Shown here in pieces: positions 1 through 8,891 of a stretch of 64,000 nt of DNA. This stretch comes from CAYSPT01 sp964432985. Lineage in GTDB: Bacteria; Muiribacteriota; CAYSPT01. The notes under the pieces were generated by a model. The model was not told where the DNA came from and ran no database searches. It worked only from the letters and a program-made list of their open reading frames with translations. The stretch's first letter is position 1, and each line of letters starts with the position of its first letter. Where the stretch lies: assembly GCA_964432985.1 (NCBI GenBank), contig CAYSPT010000008.1, positions 1-64,000 on the forward strand, read 5' to 3'. The translations under genes and the position numbers were made by a program.

Positions 1-117
1 TCTTCAGCACTACACCATACCGAAACAATAACCTAAAATCAAGTAAACAATTTTTTACCCTATGTTATTTCCCTTACCAAGTTTCTTTTTGTTATTTCTG
101 AAACAAACCTCTAAAAA

Positions 118-141
118 CATCTCTAATAGTAAATAGAGATG
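118..141. repeat. Inverted repeat upstream of the GDPD gene
   Basis: CATCTCTA (118-125) and TAGAGATG (134-141) are perfect 8-base inverted arms around an 8-base A/T loop. It lies about 100 bases before the chosen start of the GDPD gene, with no T-run after it. An operator or leader hairpin is more likely than a terminator. The rest of 1-239 is A/T-rich and I see no gene in it. Confidence 0.5.
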
Positions 142-239
142 CGATGTACGGGGTGGGAGTGTACCCGAATCAGGGCGTTTGTTCCGCACCCGGTATTCGG
201 AGCAAAATGAGAAGCACCGAGAAAGGCACGGGAAACAGC

Positions 240-1559
240 ATGCAGGGTTTGACAAGACATACCACGTTGGCGGCATTCGTGCTGACGTCGGTTTTCCTGC
301 TGGCCGGAGTCTGCTTTGCCGACGATTCGAAGCCGCCGTTCCTTATCATCGGTCACGCCGGCTCACCCACCAAGCAGCCCGACAACACCATCGAGGGCTT
401 CGAGCAGGCCCTGAAGGACGGAGCTAATGCCGTCGAGATGGACCTCTGTATCACCGGTGACCACCAGGTGGTGTCCTGGCACGACTGGGACCCCGACAGC
501 ACCATCTCCCTGGCCCGCCAGGCAGGACTCCAGGATTTCAAATACCGGCCGTGGAATCCCAATCTTGACAGCGCTTACCGTGTACCCGTCGACCAGCTCA
601 CCCTGAAGCAGTTCCGCCGGCACTACGGCTACACCTCCAACCAGAACAACAGCGCGCTGACGGGTGCGGCTACGAAGACCCATCATCAAATACCCACCTT
701 TGAGCAGATAGCCAAATGGATGGCCGGGAAGGACCAGTTGGAGATGGTCTACCTGGACATCAAGATCCCGGCAGACAAACCCGAGTACGTGTCCATTTAC
801 ATCGACCAGATCTACGCCGCGGCAAAAAAGTACGGAGTCGAGGACAAGCTGGTGTTCTTCTCCCCCCACCTGAACATCGCCCTGCAGGCCAAACGATACA
901 CCGAAGCTAACAATATCCCGCTTAAAATAGGCCTCGATCAGGAACTTCCCGCCTCGCCGGTCATGAGCCTGGATCCAAAAAAATATGATGTTGCACAAAA
1001 ATCTTCAAATCTTGGTTTCGAATACGGATCCATCGGACGGCCTACCGCCGTAACCATGGTTGGCGGGTGGTCCAGCTACTCGAATATCTTACAGCGGATG
1101 AACAGACTTAAAAACCAGTCTGGAACTTCCGACGCCTACAAGAAAACCCAGCTCATCGCCTGGACCATCAACGACGAAGAGGAAATCAAGTGGCTGCTCA
1201 AAAACGGCGGTCACGGGATCAACGGCATCATGAGCGACGACCCGGCCAAGGTAGCTTACTACGTGCGAAAGTACGTGGGAAGGACCGAACTGGAAGACGC
1301 CCGCAAGAAGCTGCTGTGGGCAAAAGAGGAGTTGGACCAGGCGGCCAACGATCTGGAGGACACGGGATTCTTCGGCAGTATCTGGGAGTTTTTCTCGGGA
1401 AGTAAGAAGCGGGCTTTGAAGAGGGCACAAGCAGCTTACGAGCAGGCCAGATACCGCTACCAGAAGCTCTTGTTTACGGGGAAGGACGGAAGCAAGCCAT
1501 CCACCGGTGGATCCGAACCGCGTCGCGGCATCACCCGCGACGGCAACGACGACATGTAA
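240..1559 (+). CDS. Secreted glycerophosphodiester phosphodiesterase family protein
   Basis: The product likely hydrolyses glycerophosphodiesters or a related phosphodiester outside the cytoplasm. The chosen ATG gives a classic signal peptide (MQGLTRHTTLAAF... ending VCFA). An in-frame ATG at 207 and one at 144 are possible, with longer N-termini. The GDPD signature is clear: His39 in IIGHAG, Asp-Asn-Thr at 48-50, Glu66 and Asp68 in VEMDL, and His81-Asp82 in WHDW, matching the general acid/base His and metal-binding Glu/Asp of the family. The C-terminal 100 residues are charged and helical, with a likely coiled coil, and are absent from minimal GDPDs. Some spider-toxin-like GDPD relatives also carry the same core, so the exact substrate is open. 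Confidence 0.85.
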   Translation: MQGLTRHTTLAAFVLTSVFLLAGVCFADDSKPPFLIIGHAGSPTKQPDNTIEGFEQALKDGANAVEMDLCITGDHQVVSWHDWDPDSTISLARQAGLQDFKYRPWNPNLDSAYRVPVDQLTLKQFRRHYGYTSNQNNSALTGAATKTHHQIPTFEQIAKWMAGKDQLEMVYLDIKIPADKPEYVSIYIDQIYAAAKKYGVEDKLVFFSPHLNIALQAKRYTEANNIPLKIGLDQELPASPVMSLDPKKYDVAQKSSNLGFEYGSIGRPTAVTMVGGWSSYSNILQRMNRLKNQSGTSDAYKKTQLIAWTINDEEEIKWLLKNGGHGINGIMSDDPAKVAYYVRKYVGRTELEDARKKLLWAKEELDQAANDLEDTGFFGSIWEFFSGSKKRALKRAQAAYEQARYRYQKLLFTGKDGSKPSTGGSEPRRGITRDGNDDM

Positions 1560-1616
1560 CCTCTTTTTGTAGCAGGGCTTCTCCAGCATCTGCTAACCAG
1601 GCCACTCAGGCCAGTT

Positions 1617-1883
1617 TCAAGCACCCGGCAAATTTTGCTGCTTTAATTCCTTCACCTCTCGCAGCACTTCGTCGAGACGCCACTCCAGCGACGACAGAAT
1701 CCAGAGCTGGAAGTGGCTTACTCTTCCATGGTGGTGAACCACCCAGAGGAGCTTGAGCGACAGCGCTGCGATGGCCAGCTCCATGCTCAGAAACTGCAAG
1801 TGCTGGTCACCCACGACGGCAAACACCAGGCAGGTCAGGATGAAAAGAGTAAAGATGATGTCGAAGATCCTCGATTTCTTCAT
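1617..1883 (-). CDS. Small membrane protein with two helices, unknown function
   Basis: This 88-residue protein has a hydrophobic segment at about 8-25, a second at about 31-50, and a charged amphipathic C-terminus rich in Glu/Lys. I recognise no family. An in-frame TAG sits immediately before the ATG, so no longer start exists in this frame. The ribosome site at this ATG is poor (AGG only 3 bases away), whereas a consensus AAGGAGG lies 47 bases further upstream. The N-terminus may therefore be mis-assembled or shifted near the adjacent gap. It is convergent with the GDPD gene. Confidence 0.55.
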   Translation of the reverse strand: MKKSRIFDIIFTLFILTCLVFAVVGDQHLQFLSMELAIAALSLKLLWVVHHHGRVSHFQLWILSSLEWRLDEVLREVKELKQQNLPGA

Positions 1884-1914
1884 CTACCTGTTTGCTGATG
1901 TCCTCAGTCATAGA

Positions 1915-1936
1915 TTAGATCATGATTTTCCTCCTT
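1915..1936 (-). promoter_or_regulatory. Consensus Shine-Dalgarno followed by a two-codon ORF (ATG ATC TAA)
   Basis: On the minus strand AAGGAGG (1936-1930) is 6 bases from ATG (1923-1921), but that ATG reads only Met-Ile-stop. The next gene on the strand starts at 1883. Either this is a minimal leader ORF, or the true start of the 88-residue protein with a base error between. Another ATG at 1911 opens a 34-codon frame that begins with an acidic, protein-like stretch. Confidence 0.4.
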
Positions 1937-1946
1937 GATAGACACC

Positions 1947-1980
1947 GTTTCTGTTTGGGTTTGCGTTGTTTCCGTTTGGG
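1947..1980. repeat. Start of a 21-bp tandem repeat running into the assembly gap
   Basis: GTTTCTGTTTGGG (1947-1959) recurs as GTTTCCGTTTGGG (1968-1980), a 21-base period, and the second copy ends exactly at the N run. On the minus strand the frame reads Thr/Gln/Glu repeats. The gap was probably created by this array, so its true length is unknown. Confidence 0.6.
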
Positions 1981-2080
1981 NNNNNNNNNNNNNNNNNNNN
2001 NNNNNNNNNNNNNNNNNNNNNNNNNNNNNNNNNNNNNNNNNNNNNNNNNNNNNNNNNNNNNNNNNNNNNNNNNNNNNNNN
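1981..2080. other. Assembly gap (100 N)
   Basis: Exactly 100 N, a placeholder length. The flanks are the 21-bp repeat on the left and A/T-rich non-coding DNA on the right. The whole stretch 1884-2210 holds no confident gene. Confidence 0.95.
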
Positions 2081-2210
2081 TTTTTCACTATACATTACCG
2101 GCTAATTGCTTTCAAAGCACACTGCCGCATCCCCCCTGGCCGGTCATGCATTTGCAGCTTCTTTGTGTTGTATTGACAGTATTCAAAGTGTGTGAAAGAA
2201 TGACAGCCCC

Positions 2211-2993
2211 ATGAGCAAACACACAACACTCCTTGAAATTCCATGGGACACCATGGGAACATTTGAAACCAGGCTCAATCGATTTGCGGCTCTGGTGACA
2301 CTCGATGATGATCCTTACACTCGACTTAAGGTGCATGTTCATGATCCGGGCCGGTTGTCAGAACTTCTGTATACCGGAAACCGTGTACTGCTGAAATTCG
2401 CCCCTGCTCCACACCGGGTGACCGATTGGGATATGATCGCCGCCCGCACCCAGGGGCAGTGGGTACTGGTTAACACCGTCTATCACCGGGCCATTTCCGA
2501 AGCTCTTATCATCAACCCGATTATCAGCCCTTTCGGCCCGGTTGCTGAGGTCAAAGCTGAAGTGCCGGTTTTCCACTCGAAGACCGACTCTGCCGGGAAG
2601 GTAGTTTTGAACAGCACAGGAAAAAAGAGCAGGCTGGATTTCAAACTGCGGACCACCGCTGGAGAAACAGTCTGGGTAGAGGTCAAGGGATGCACGCTGG
2701 CCGAAGATGGAGTTGCCCTGTTTCCGGATGCCCCCACAATCCGGGGCAAGAAACACCTCGAAACACTTATAGCTCTGGGTGAGAAGGGCTTTCGGTCAGC
2801 CCTGCTGGTGCTTGTCTTCAGACATGATACCCGCTGCTTTTCCCCGCACACTGACCGCGACCCGGCCTTTTCTTCGGTCTTCTGCCAGGCGCTGGAAGCG
2901 GGAGTCGAGGTTTATCCGGTACTGCTCGCCTACCGCCACGGGATGATCGAGTACCGGGGAACGGTCCCGGTGTGTAAGCACCTGTTTAAGTGA
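2211..2993 (+). CDS. sfsA: SfsA family protein (sugar fermentation stimulation homologue)
   Basis: Full-length 260-residue SfsA. The N-terminal OB-like part carries the family pattern HDPGRLSELL, then NTVYHRAISEAL. The C-terminal nuclease-like part carries SRLDFKL, VWVEVKGCTL and FPDAPTIRGKKHLETL, which hold the conserved Asp/Glu-x-Lys and RG-KH residues of SfsA. Family members bind or process nucleic acid, though the physiological role is not settled. A TTGACA lies at about 2173 but its -10 is poor. No good ribosome site precedes the ATG. The following DASS gene is 85 bases downstream on the same strand. Confidence 0.9.
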   Translation: MSKHTTLLEIPWDTMGTFETRLNRFAALVTLDDDPYTRLKVHVHDPGRLSELLYTGNRVLLKFAPAPHRVTDWDMIAARTQGQWVLVNTVYHRAISEALIINPIISPFGPVAEVKAEVPVFHSKTDSAGKVVLNSTGKKSRLDFKLRTTAGETVWVEVKGCTLAEDGVALFPDAPTIRGKKHLETLIALGEKGFRSALLVLVFRHDTRCFSPHTDRDPAFSSVFCQALEAGVEVYPVLLAYRHGMIEYRGTVPVCKHLFK

Positions 2994-3078
2994 ACTGCAT
3001 TTTTCAATAAGATTCAAAGCCGTTCACATGAATATGCGGTACAATACCCGTATCAACCGGAGAGGATTCTTTTCGTCC

Positions 3079-4494
3079 ATGAACAAACGGACCCGGCTGC
3101 TGATCGCCCTGTTACTCCCTTTGCTGCTGCTGCTGATACCAACATCGCTGCTCCCCATAGACGGCCTGACCACCGTACAGCACCGGCTCATTGCCATCTT
3201 CGTTTTGGCGGTTCTGTTCTGGATACTCGAACCGGTACCGCTTTTTGCCACGTCTGTTCTGATTATCGTACTCGAACTGGTAATGGTTTCCGACAAGAGC
3301 TTTATCCTGTTCAGGGGCACGGCGGGAGATCGGGGATTCGGCACGGTGCTTAACTATAAGGAAGTTCTGGGCACCTTCGCTTCACCGGTAATCATGTTGT
3401 TTCTCGGAGGTTTCTTCCTGGCCATGGCTGCCACCAGATACCGGCTTGATATCAACCTGGCCCGGGTTTTTCTCAAGCCCTTCGGGAAGAGTCCCAGAAT
3501 TGTCATGCTGGGTTTGATGATCATCACCGCCGTGTTTTCCATGTTCATGAGCAACACCGCCACCACCGCTCTGATGCTGGCCATTCTCACCCCCGTACTG
3601 GGAACCTTCAAGCCGGGTGACCGGGGTCGTATCGCTTTCGTGCTGGCCATTCCTTTCGCCGCCAACATCGGGGGGATGGGGACTCCCATCGGCACACCGC
3701 CGAACGCCGTCGCCATGAAATATCTTACCGGGGGGAACGCAATCGGATTCGGTACCTGGATGATGTTCGCCGTACCCTACGTGGTTGTGATGCTGCTATT
3801 CGCCTGGTGGCTGCTGTGCAGACTTTACCGTCCGCAATCCGACACGATCAACCTGGACATCACCAGCACCTTCGCTACTGGGTGGAAGGCGAGCACCGTG
3901 TATATCACCTTCGCGGCCACCATTCTCCTCTGGTTGACAGACGCTTTTCATGGAATGAACTCCTACGTGGTGGCCATGATTCCGGTGGCCGTCTTTTCAC
4001 TGACCGGGATCATCAGCGCCAAGGACCTGAAAGGAATCAGTTGGGACGTGCTGTGGCTTCTGGCCGGCGGCATCGCCCTGGGCGTGGGCCTGGACCGGAC
4101 CGGTCTGAGTAAGAACGTTATCAGTAGCATTTCATTCGACATGCTCACACCCTGGATAATCGTGGTAGTAAGCACAATCATAACCCTTACCATAAGCAAC
4201 CTGATGTCAAACACGGCGGCTGCCAACCTGGTTCTACCCATCGTGGCCGCCCTGGGAACCAGTGTTGGGGGCCTGGCCTCTCTTGGCGGCAGCCGGATGA
4301 TTATCCTGGCGGTGACCTTTTCTGCTTCCCTGGCCATGGTGCTTCCTATCAGCACCCCACCCAACGCACTGGCCTATGCCAGCGGTGAAATTGAAACCCG
4401 TCACATGAGTAAACCGGGACTCATTCTAGGGATAGTGGGACTGCTGACTAACTTGTTACTGATGATTATCCTGAATAAAATAGGATTTTTCTAA
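3079..4494 (+). CDS. DASS family (SLC13) sodium/dicarboxylate or anion symporter
   Basis: An inner-membrane secondary transporter of about 471 residues with some 11-12 hydrophobic segments. It has the two inverted-repeat signatures of the family: MSNTATTALM with GTPIGTPPNAVA in the first half, and SNLMSNTAAANL with PISTPPNALAYAS in the second. These SNT and TPPN loops bind Na+ and substrate carboxylates in characterised DASS proteins. Substrates in the family include C4-dicarboxylates, citrate, phosphate and sulfate, and the sequence does not decide among them. The ATG at 3079 follows GGAGAGG (3059-3065). The in-frame ATG at 3028 lacks a ribosome site. Confidence 0.88.
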   Translation: MNKRTRLLIALLLPLLLLLIPTSLLPIDGLTTVQHRLIAIFVLAVLFWILEPVPLFATSVLIIVLELVMVSDKSFILFRGTAGDRGFGTVLNYKEVLGTFASPVIMLFLGGFFLAMAATRYRLDINLARVFLKPFGKSPRIVMLGLMIITAVFSMFMSNTATTALMLAILTPVLGTFKPGDRGRIAFVLAIPFAANIGGMGTPIGTPPNAVAMKYLTGGNAIGFGTWMMFAVPYVVVMLLFAWWLLCRLYRPQSDTINLDITSTFATGWKASTVYITFAATILLWLTDAFHGMNSYVVAMIPVAVFSLTGIISAKDLKGISWDVLWLLAGGIALGVGLDRTGLSKNVISSISFDMLTPWIIVVVSTIITLTISNLMSNTAAANLVLPIVAALGTSVGGLASLGGSRMIILAVTFSASLAMVLPISTPPNALAYASGEIETRHMSKPGLILGIVGLLTNLLLMIILNKIGFF

Positions 4495-4574
4495 TAGCTC
4501 CCAAAAGGGGGCAGAATATACCGTCTTTTCAGCCGAATGAAACTTTTAGGACAAAGAAACAGAAGGGAAACCAG

Positions 4575-5981
4575 ATGGACCTGACAGAAACAACCACCGG
4601 AGCACGGACGGATGTTACCGGGAAGCATACGGCAAACCTGCAGTGGCTGATAGATAGCTACTTTACCAGTCCCGAGCGTACCATCAGGCTCGAACAAGGC
4701 TCTATTCTGATCAGGCAGGACGACGTCAATGACCGCCTTTTCCTGGTGAAAAACGGTCTTCTGAAAGGTTGTTTCACAATTCCGGACGGCTCCCAGCTGG
4801 AAATATTCAAAGCCTCGAAAAATATGCTGGTCGGTATTTACAGTTATTTCTCTCAGACCTTCACCAGCCGGGCTACGGTAGTGGCCAAGGAAGATTCGGA
4901 AGTGGTTTACATCGACCGGGACCAGGAGTTCGTACCCGACGGCCGCAGCTCGTGTCTGTTCGAGCAGTTCATGCCTGCGGTGGTTACGGAGTTGTTCCAC
5001 CGGGACGAACGGGCGGTAGCGTTGGCCGAAGAGCGTGAACGAACCATCCGGCGCCTGCTCTACAGCCAGAAGATGGCAACCCTGGGGCAGATGGCCGCCG
5101 GAATTTCTCATGAACTAAACAACTCTATCTCAGTGCTCAAACGGAACACCAACTGGTTGAGTGACCGTTTGAAGGAGATGCTGCAGGAAGGGGATCCAGA
5201 CCTCAATTTCCTGTTCCTCAAGGGATTGGAACACGGGCGCAAGCTGAGTACCAGGGAGATCAGAAGGAGAACCAAGGAACTGAGGAGCAGCTTATCCCTG
5301 TCCAGGGAACTGGCCGAGGAAGTTTCCAGGGCGGGACTCTCAGACGATGAACTTAAGAGGCTGCTCCCCCGTTTAGAGAAATTGCCCGGCCGGATACGGC
5401 GCTACTGGGAAATAGGAGCTACGCTTCGCGACATGCTGGTAGCTTCCTCCCAGGTGACCCACGTGGTCAAGTCAATCCGCGATCTCGGCGCCCCAAAGTC
5501 GGTTCGTGAACCGGGAGTTGATGTTAACGAGAGTATTCGCGAAGCCATGGCACTGTTGAGAAGTCGGCTGCGGAAGACAAATGTCAGGATCGAGCTGGCC
5601 GAACTCCCGTCAATCATAGCCAGTAAGGGGGAACTGATTCAGGTGTGGACCAACCTGATGAAGAATGCGGTTGAAAGCATGATCCAGGCCGAAATAGCAG
5701 ATCCGCAGATAGCCATGATAAGCAGTGCTTACAACGGCATCATCTCCGTGCAGATCCAGGATAACGGCCCGGGGATCTCTCCCGGTCTGGTGCCCACTAT
5801 CTTTCAGCCCGATATGACCACCAAAGTAGGTGGACTATCCTTCGGGCTGGGGCTGGGTTTGACAATATGCGATAGGATTATTTCCAGCTACGGAGGTTCG
5901 ATAACGGTTAAAAGTGTACCGGGAAACACCGTGTTTACGGTTTCGCTCCCGGCCGATCCTGATGGATCAGATACCGATTGA
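4575..5981 (+). CDS. Cyclic-nucleotide-binding-like sensor histidine kinase
   Basis: A soluble histidine kinase of 468 residues. Residues about 15-120 resemble a cNMP-binding fold (EQGSILIRQDD...LFLVKNGLL), but the phosphate-binding cassette is degenerate, lacking the GE and keeping only an Arg in TSRAT, so cAMP binding is doubtful. The phospho-acceptor motif is GISHELNN with His179. A long helical insert (about 200-280) follows. The ATPase domain has WTNLMKNAVES, DNGPGIS and GLGLGLTICD. It is followed 64 bases later by a receiver-only gene, its probable partner. A GAAGGGA ribosome site precedes the ATG. Confidence 0.85.
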   Translation: MDLTETTTGARTDVTGKHTANLQWLIDSYFTSPERTIRLEQGSILIRQDDVNDRLFLVKNGLLKGCFTIPDGSQLEIFKASKNMLVGIYSYFSQTFTSRATVVAKEDSEVVYIDRDQEFVPDGRSSCLFEQFMPAVVTELFHRDERAVALAEERERTIRRLLYSQKMATLGQMAAGISHELNNSISVLKRNTNWLSDRLKEMLQEGDPDLNFLFLKGLEHGRKLSTREIRRRTKELRSSLSLSRELAEEVSRAGLSDDELKRLLPRLEKLPGRIRRYWEIGATLRDMLVASSQVTHVVKSIRDLGAPKSVREPGVDVNESIREAMALLRSRLRKTNVRIELAELPSIIASKGELIQVWTNLMKNAVESMIQAEIADPQIAMISSAYNGIISVQIQDNGPGISPGLVPTIFQPDMTTKVGGLSFGLGLGLTICDRIISSYGGSITVKSVPGNTVFTVSLPADPDGSDTD

Positions 5982-6045
5982 CTCACCCGAAAAATGCGGT
6001 TGTCGTCATAGTAATGAATAACCGTGAGGAAGGAAGAAAGACAGG

Positions 6046-6534
6046 ATGACTAAACCCTGTATCGTGTGCATTGACGATCAGCGAGAGGTACTGGCTGCAC
6101 TGGAACGGGACCTGATTGTATTCAAGGATCATTTCACGGTAATCGAATGTGAGACGGCTGACGAGGGAGAAGAGGTTCTGGCGGAGATCGACGCCGAAGG
6201 TGAGGCCGCAGCCGTCATCATCTGTGATCACGTCATGCCGGAAAAAAACGGGGTGGATTTCTTAATAGAGGTGAACAACGATCCCCGGTTTCGCCACACC
6301 CGCAAGGTTCTGCTGACCGGTCTGGCCACCCACCAGGACACCATCACCGCCATCAACCAGGCCCACATAAACCATTATATTGAGAAACCATGGGAGGCCG
6401 AGCACCTGGTTGCCATAATCAAAGCCCAGATTACCGGGTACATCCTGGAAACTGGACTCGACTACCGTGAATTCCTGCCGGTGCTCGATCAGGAAGTGCT
6501 CTACAGCACAATGCACGCTTCACCTGGAGTGTAA
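6046..6534 (+). CDS. Response regulator receiver protein without a DNA-binding domain
   Basis: The 162-residue protein is a CheY-like receiver with a short helical tail. Acidic pocket Asp10-Asp11, phospho-acceptor Asp61 in CDHVMPEKNG, the Thr in LLTG and Lys114 in EKPWE are all present. The tail (about 130-162) has no recognised output domain, so it probably signals by protein contact. Position directly after the cNMP-like kinase and on the same strand points to a two-component pair. An AGGAAGG-type ribosome site precedes the ATG. Confidence 0.88.
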   Translation: MTKPCIVCIDDQREVLAALERDLIVFKDHFTVIECETADEGEEVLAEIDAEGEAAAVIICDHVMPEKNGVDFLIEVNNDPRFRHTRKVLLTGLATHQDTITAINQAHINHYIEKPWEAEHLVAIIKAQITGYILETGLDYREFLPVLDQEVLYSTMHASPGV

Positions 6535-6575
6535 CCGGATATGAAATTTAAAGACGACACCAGGGACCGCCCTCT

Positions 6576-8855
6576 ATGACCACCTATAAAGGATTCCGGC
6601 TGGACCCGTTCCAGGAGGAATCAATCGAGAAACTGAAGCAACATCATTCCGTTATCGTTTCGGCACCAACCGGAAGCGGGAAAACACTGGTAGCCGAGTA
6701 CCTGATAGAGAAATCCCTGGAATCCGGCCAGCGGATCTTTTACACCGCGCCCATCAAGGCGCTGAACAACCAGAAATTCCGCCAGTTCAAAAAACTGTAC
6801 GGGGACCGGGTGGGTATCATGACCGGCGACGTGGTCATCAATCCCGATGCCCCCGCTTTGATGATGACCACCGAAGTTTACCGTAACATTCTTTTTGATG
6901 ACCCGGAGCGGGTTCAGGACGTCGGATATCTGATTCTGGATGAAGTACACTTCCTGGACGACGTGGAGCGGGGAACGGTGTGGGAAGAGAGCATTATATT
7001 TTCACCGCAGCACATTCGTTTTCTGGCCCTTTCGGCCACGGTGCCCAATGCCAAGGAACTGGCCGCCTGGATCACCTCCATCAAGAAGCAACCCGTAATA
7101 GTGGTGCAATCAAACCACCGCCCTGTTCCCCTGAAGCATCTTTTGTTCACGAAGAAAAACATCCTGGTCCCGGCAGAGGACCTGTCCTCCCTGCCCGAAG
7201 CAAAGCCACCGCCACGGAATCGAAGCGCATCGGAACGCAGTCGAAGGCGTAAAGCGTCGGAGCCCAGCCTGGTCAACCTGGTGGATATTCTGAAAGAGAA
7301 GAGCTATCTTCCCGGGCTCTTTTTTGTATTCAGTCGCAAGATGACTGAAATTCTGGCCACTATGATAGGGCGGGAATTCGACTTCACCACCGGTGAGGAA
7401 AAGGAAGAAATCAACCGGGCGGTGGATGAGTTGCTGGCAGGTCTGGGAATAAGGAACATGGCCAAGGTGAAGGAGCTCATCAGGCTGCTTCCCAAAGGAA
7501 TCGCTTTTCACAACGCCGGAATGCTGCCCGTGCTCAAGATCATGGTGGAGGACCTTTTCGAGCGCAAACTGGTGAAAGCTCTTTTCGCCACGGAGACCTT
7601 TGCAGTGGGGATTAACATGCCGGCCCGTTCGGTGATATTCAAAAGTTTGAAAAAATTTGACGGACGCAGCCTGCGGACACTGCATTCCCGGGAATACTTC
7701 CAAATGGCCGGGCGAGCCGGGCGGCGGGGGATAGATAGTTTTGGACACGCCGTTACTCTGTTTTGCCCCGATGATGTCTCGGCTCCCGAGATCGCCGAAG
7801 TTCTGGACGAGGAAGGCACTGAACCTCTGCGAAGCCAGTTTGATCTTTCCTACAATTCCGTTCTCAATCTGGCCCGATTAGGAGATAGTAAACGGATAGA
7901 AGATGTCCTCTGCCACAATTTTTATCAGTTCCAGCTGGACCGCACCGCGAAAAAATGGAAAAAGAAGCTAAAGAGACTCAAAAACAAAGCCCGTGAACGT
8001 TTCAGCTGCCGATCTGGTGAAGCTGCCTTTGAAGAGTATATTTCCTTTCACGCGGATCTCCGTCGATTCCCGTTACCCTATGAGAAACGGATGAAACGCA
8101 AGATAGGCCGCCGGCGAAAGGGCCGCCGACGCTCCGAAAAACACCAGATGAGATCCCCCTTGGCTGGGTATCCCTGTCTTGAATGCCCCTTCAGTGGCCG
8201 CTGCTTGAAGCGTATGAAATGGATAGTGAATGAGATTATCGCACTTCAGGAATCCCTTAATGGGTACTCCGAGCGGCACCACGTGCGCGAGTTCTGGAAA
8301 AAAGTTGATTTTCTTCAAAAGATGGGATATCTGGAAGGGCTGAAACTCACCGATCGGGGTGCATTTGCCAGCCGAATTCACGGCTATGAGCTTCAGGTCA
8401 CCGAGATAGCCATGGCGGGAATATTCGAGAAGCTTTCCGAGCCTGAACTGGTGGCATGTCTGGCCTGTATCATTCACGAACCCCGGGGTGTGGAACGACT
8501 GCTTCGACTGCCGCGGTCCGCAGGTCTGCGGGAACGGCTGGAGCCGGCCTTCGCCGTGATCAGGCACATCAGAAAGTTGGAGCGGAAACGCGGTTTCAAC
8601 ACCGTCGCTCCCATGGAAACCAGTGTAGCCAGACTTTCCTACGACTGGGCCACCGGAACAGGACTGGCCGGGATAATCAAGACCACCGGTTTTTGCGAAG
8701 GAGATTTCATCCGGTTGACCCGGCTGGTAGTGGACGTTCTGAGACAGATCAAGTCAGCCAGCCGCGGCTACGGCACGTTGCTGGAAAAAGTCAACCGCTG
8801 TATGATCAGAATCAATCGCGAACTGGTACGACCGGACCTGGAGCTGGGACTTTAG
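6576..8855 (+). CDS. Ski2/HelY-like superfamily 2 RNA helicase
   Basis: An ATP-dependent helicase of 759 residues. Motif I is APTGSGKT (30-37), motif II DEVH (122-125), motif III SAT (153-155) and motif VI QMAGRAGRRG (376-385). The DEVH box and the TGD following motif Ia are typical of Ski2-like helicases. A Cys cluster C534-x2-C537-x5-C543 resembles the PCHGCP segment of actinobacterial HelY. A basic stretch precedes it (about 490-530). The C-terminal third is helical, like a DSHCT-type domain. The likely role is RNA unwinding in turnover or ribosome-related processes. It follows the receiver gene by 41 bases and may be cotranscribed. Confidence 0.85.
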   Translation: MTTYKGFRLDPFQEESIEKLKQHHSVIVSAPTGSGKTLVAEYLIEKSLESGQRIFYTAPIKALNNQKFRQFKKLYGDRVGIMTGDVVINPDAPALMMTTEVYRNILFDDPERVQDVGYLILDEVHFLDDVERGTVWEESIIFSPQHIRFLALSATVPNAKELAAWITSIKKQPVIVVQSNHRPVPLKHLLFTKKNILVPAEDLSSLPEAKPPPRNRSASERSRRRKASEPSLVNLVDILKEKSYLPGLFFVFSRKMTEILATMIGREFDFTTGEEKEEINRAVDELLAGLGIRNMAKVKELIRLLPKGIAFHNAGMLPVLKIMVEDLFERKLVKALFATETFAVGINMPARSVIFKSLKKFDGRSLRTLHSREYFQMAGRAGRRGIDSFGHAVTLFCPDDVSAPEIAEVLDEEGTEPLRSQFDLSYNSVLNLARLGDSKRIEDVLCHNFYQFQLDRTAKKWKKKLKRLKNKARERFSCRSGEAAFEEYISFHADLRRFPLPYEKRMKRKIGRRRKGRRRSEKHQMRSPLAGYPCLECPFSGRCLKRMKWIVNEIIALQESLNGYSERHHVREFWKKVDFLQKMGYLEGLKLTDRGAFASRIHGYELQVTEIAMAGIFEKLSEPELVACLACIIHEPRGVERLLRLPRSAGLRERLEPAFAVIRHIRKLERKRGFNTVAPMETSVARLSYDWATGTGLAGIIKTTGFCEGDFIRLTRLVVDVLRQIKSASRGYGTLLEKVNRCMIRINRELVRPDLELGL

Positions 8856-8891
8856 CAGATTCTCATAACCTGGCTTGCTCGACAGTGTACA

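Noticed and set aside
363..998. 211-codon open frame antisense to the GDPD gene
   Set aside because: It mirrors a clear GDPD reading frame, has no ribosome site and shows no recognisable protein motifs.
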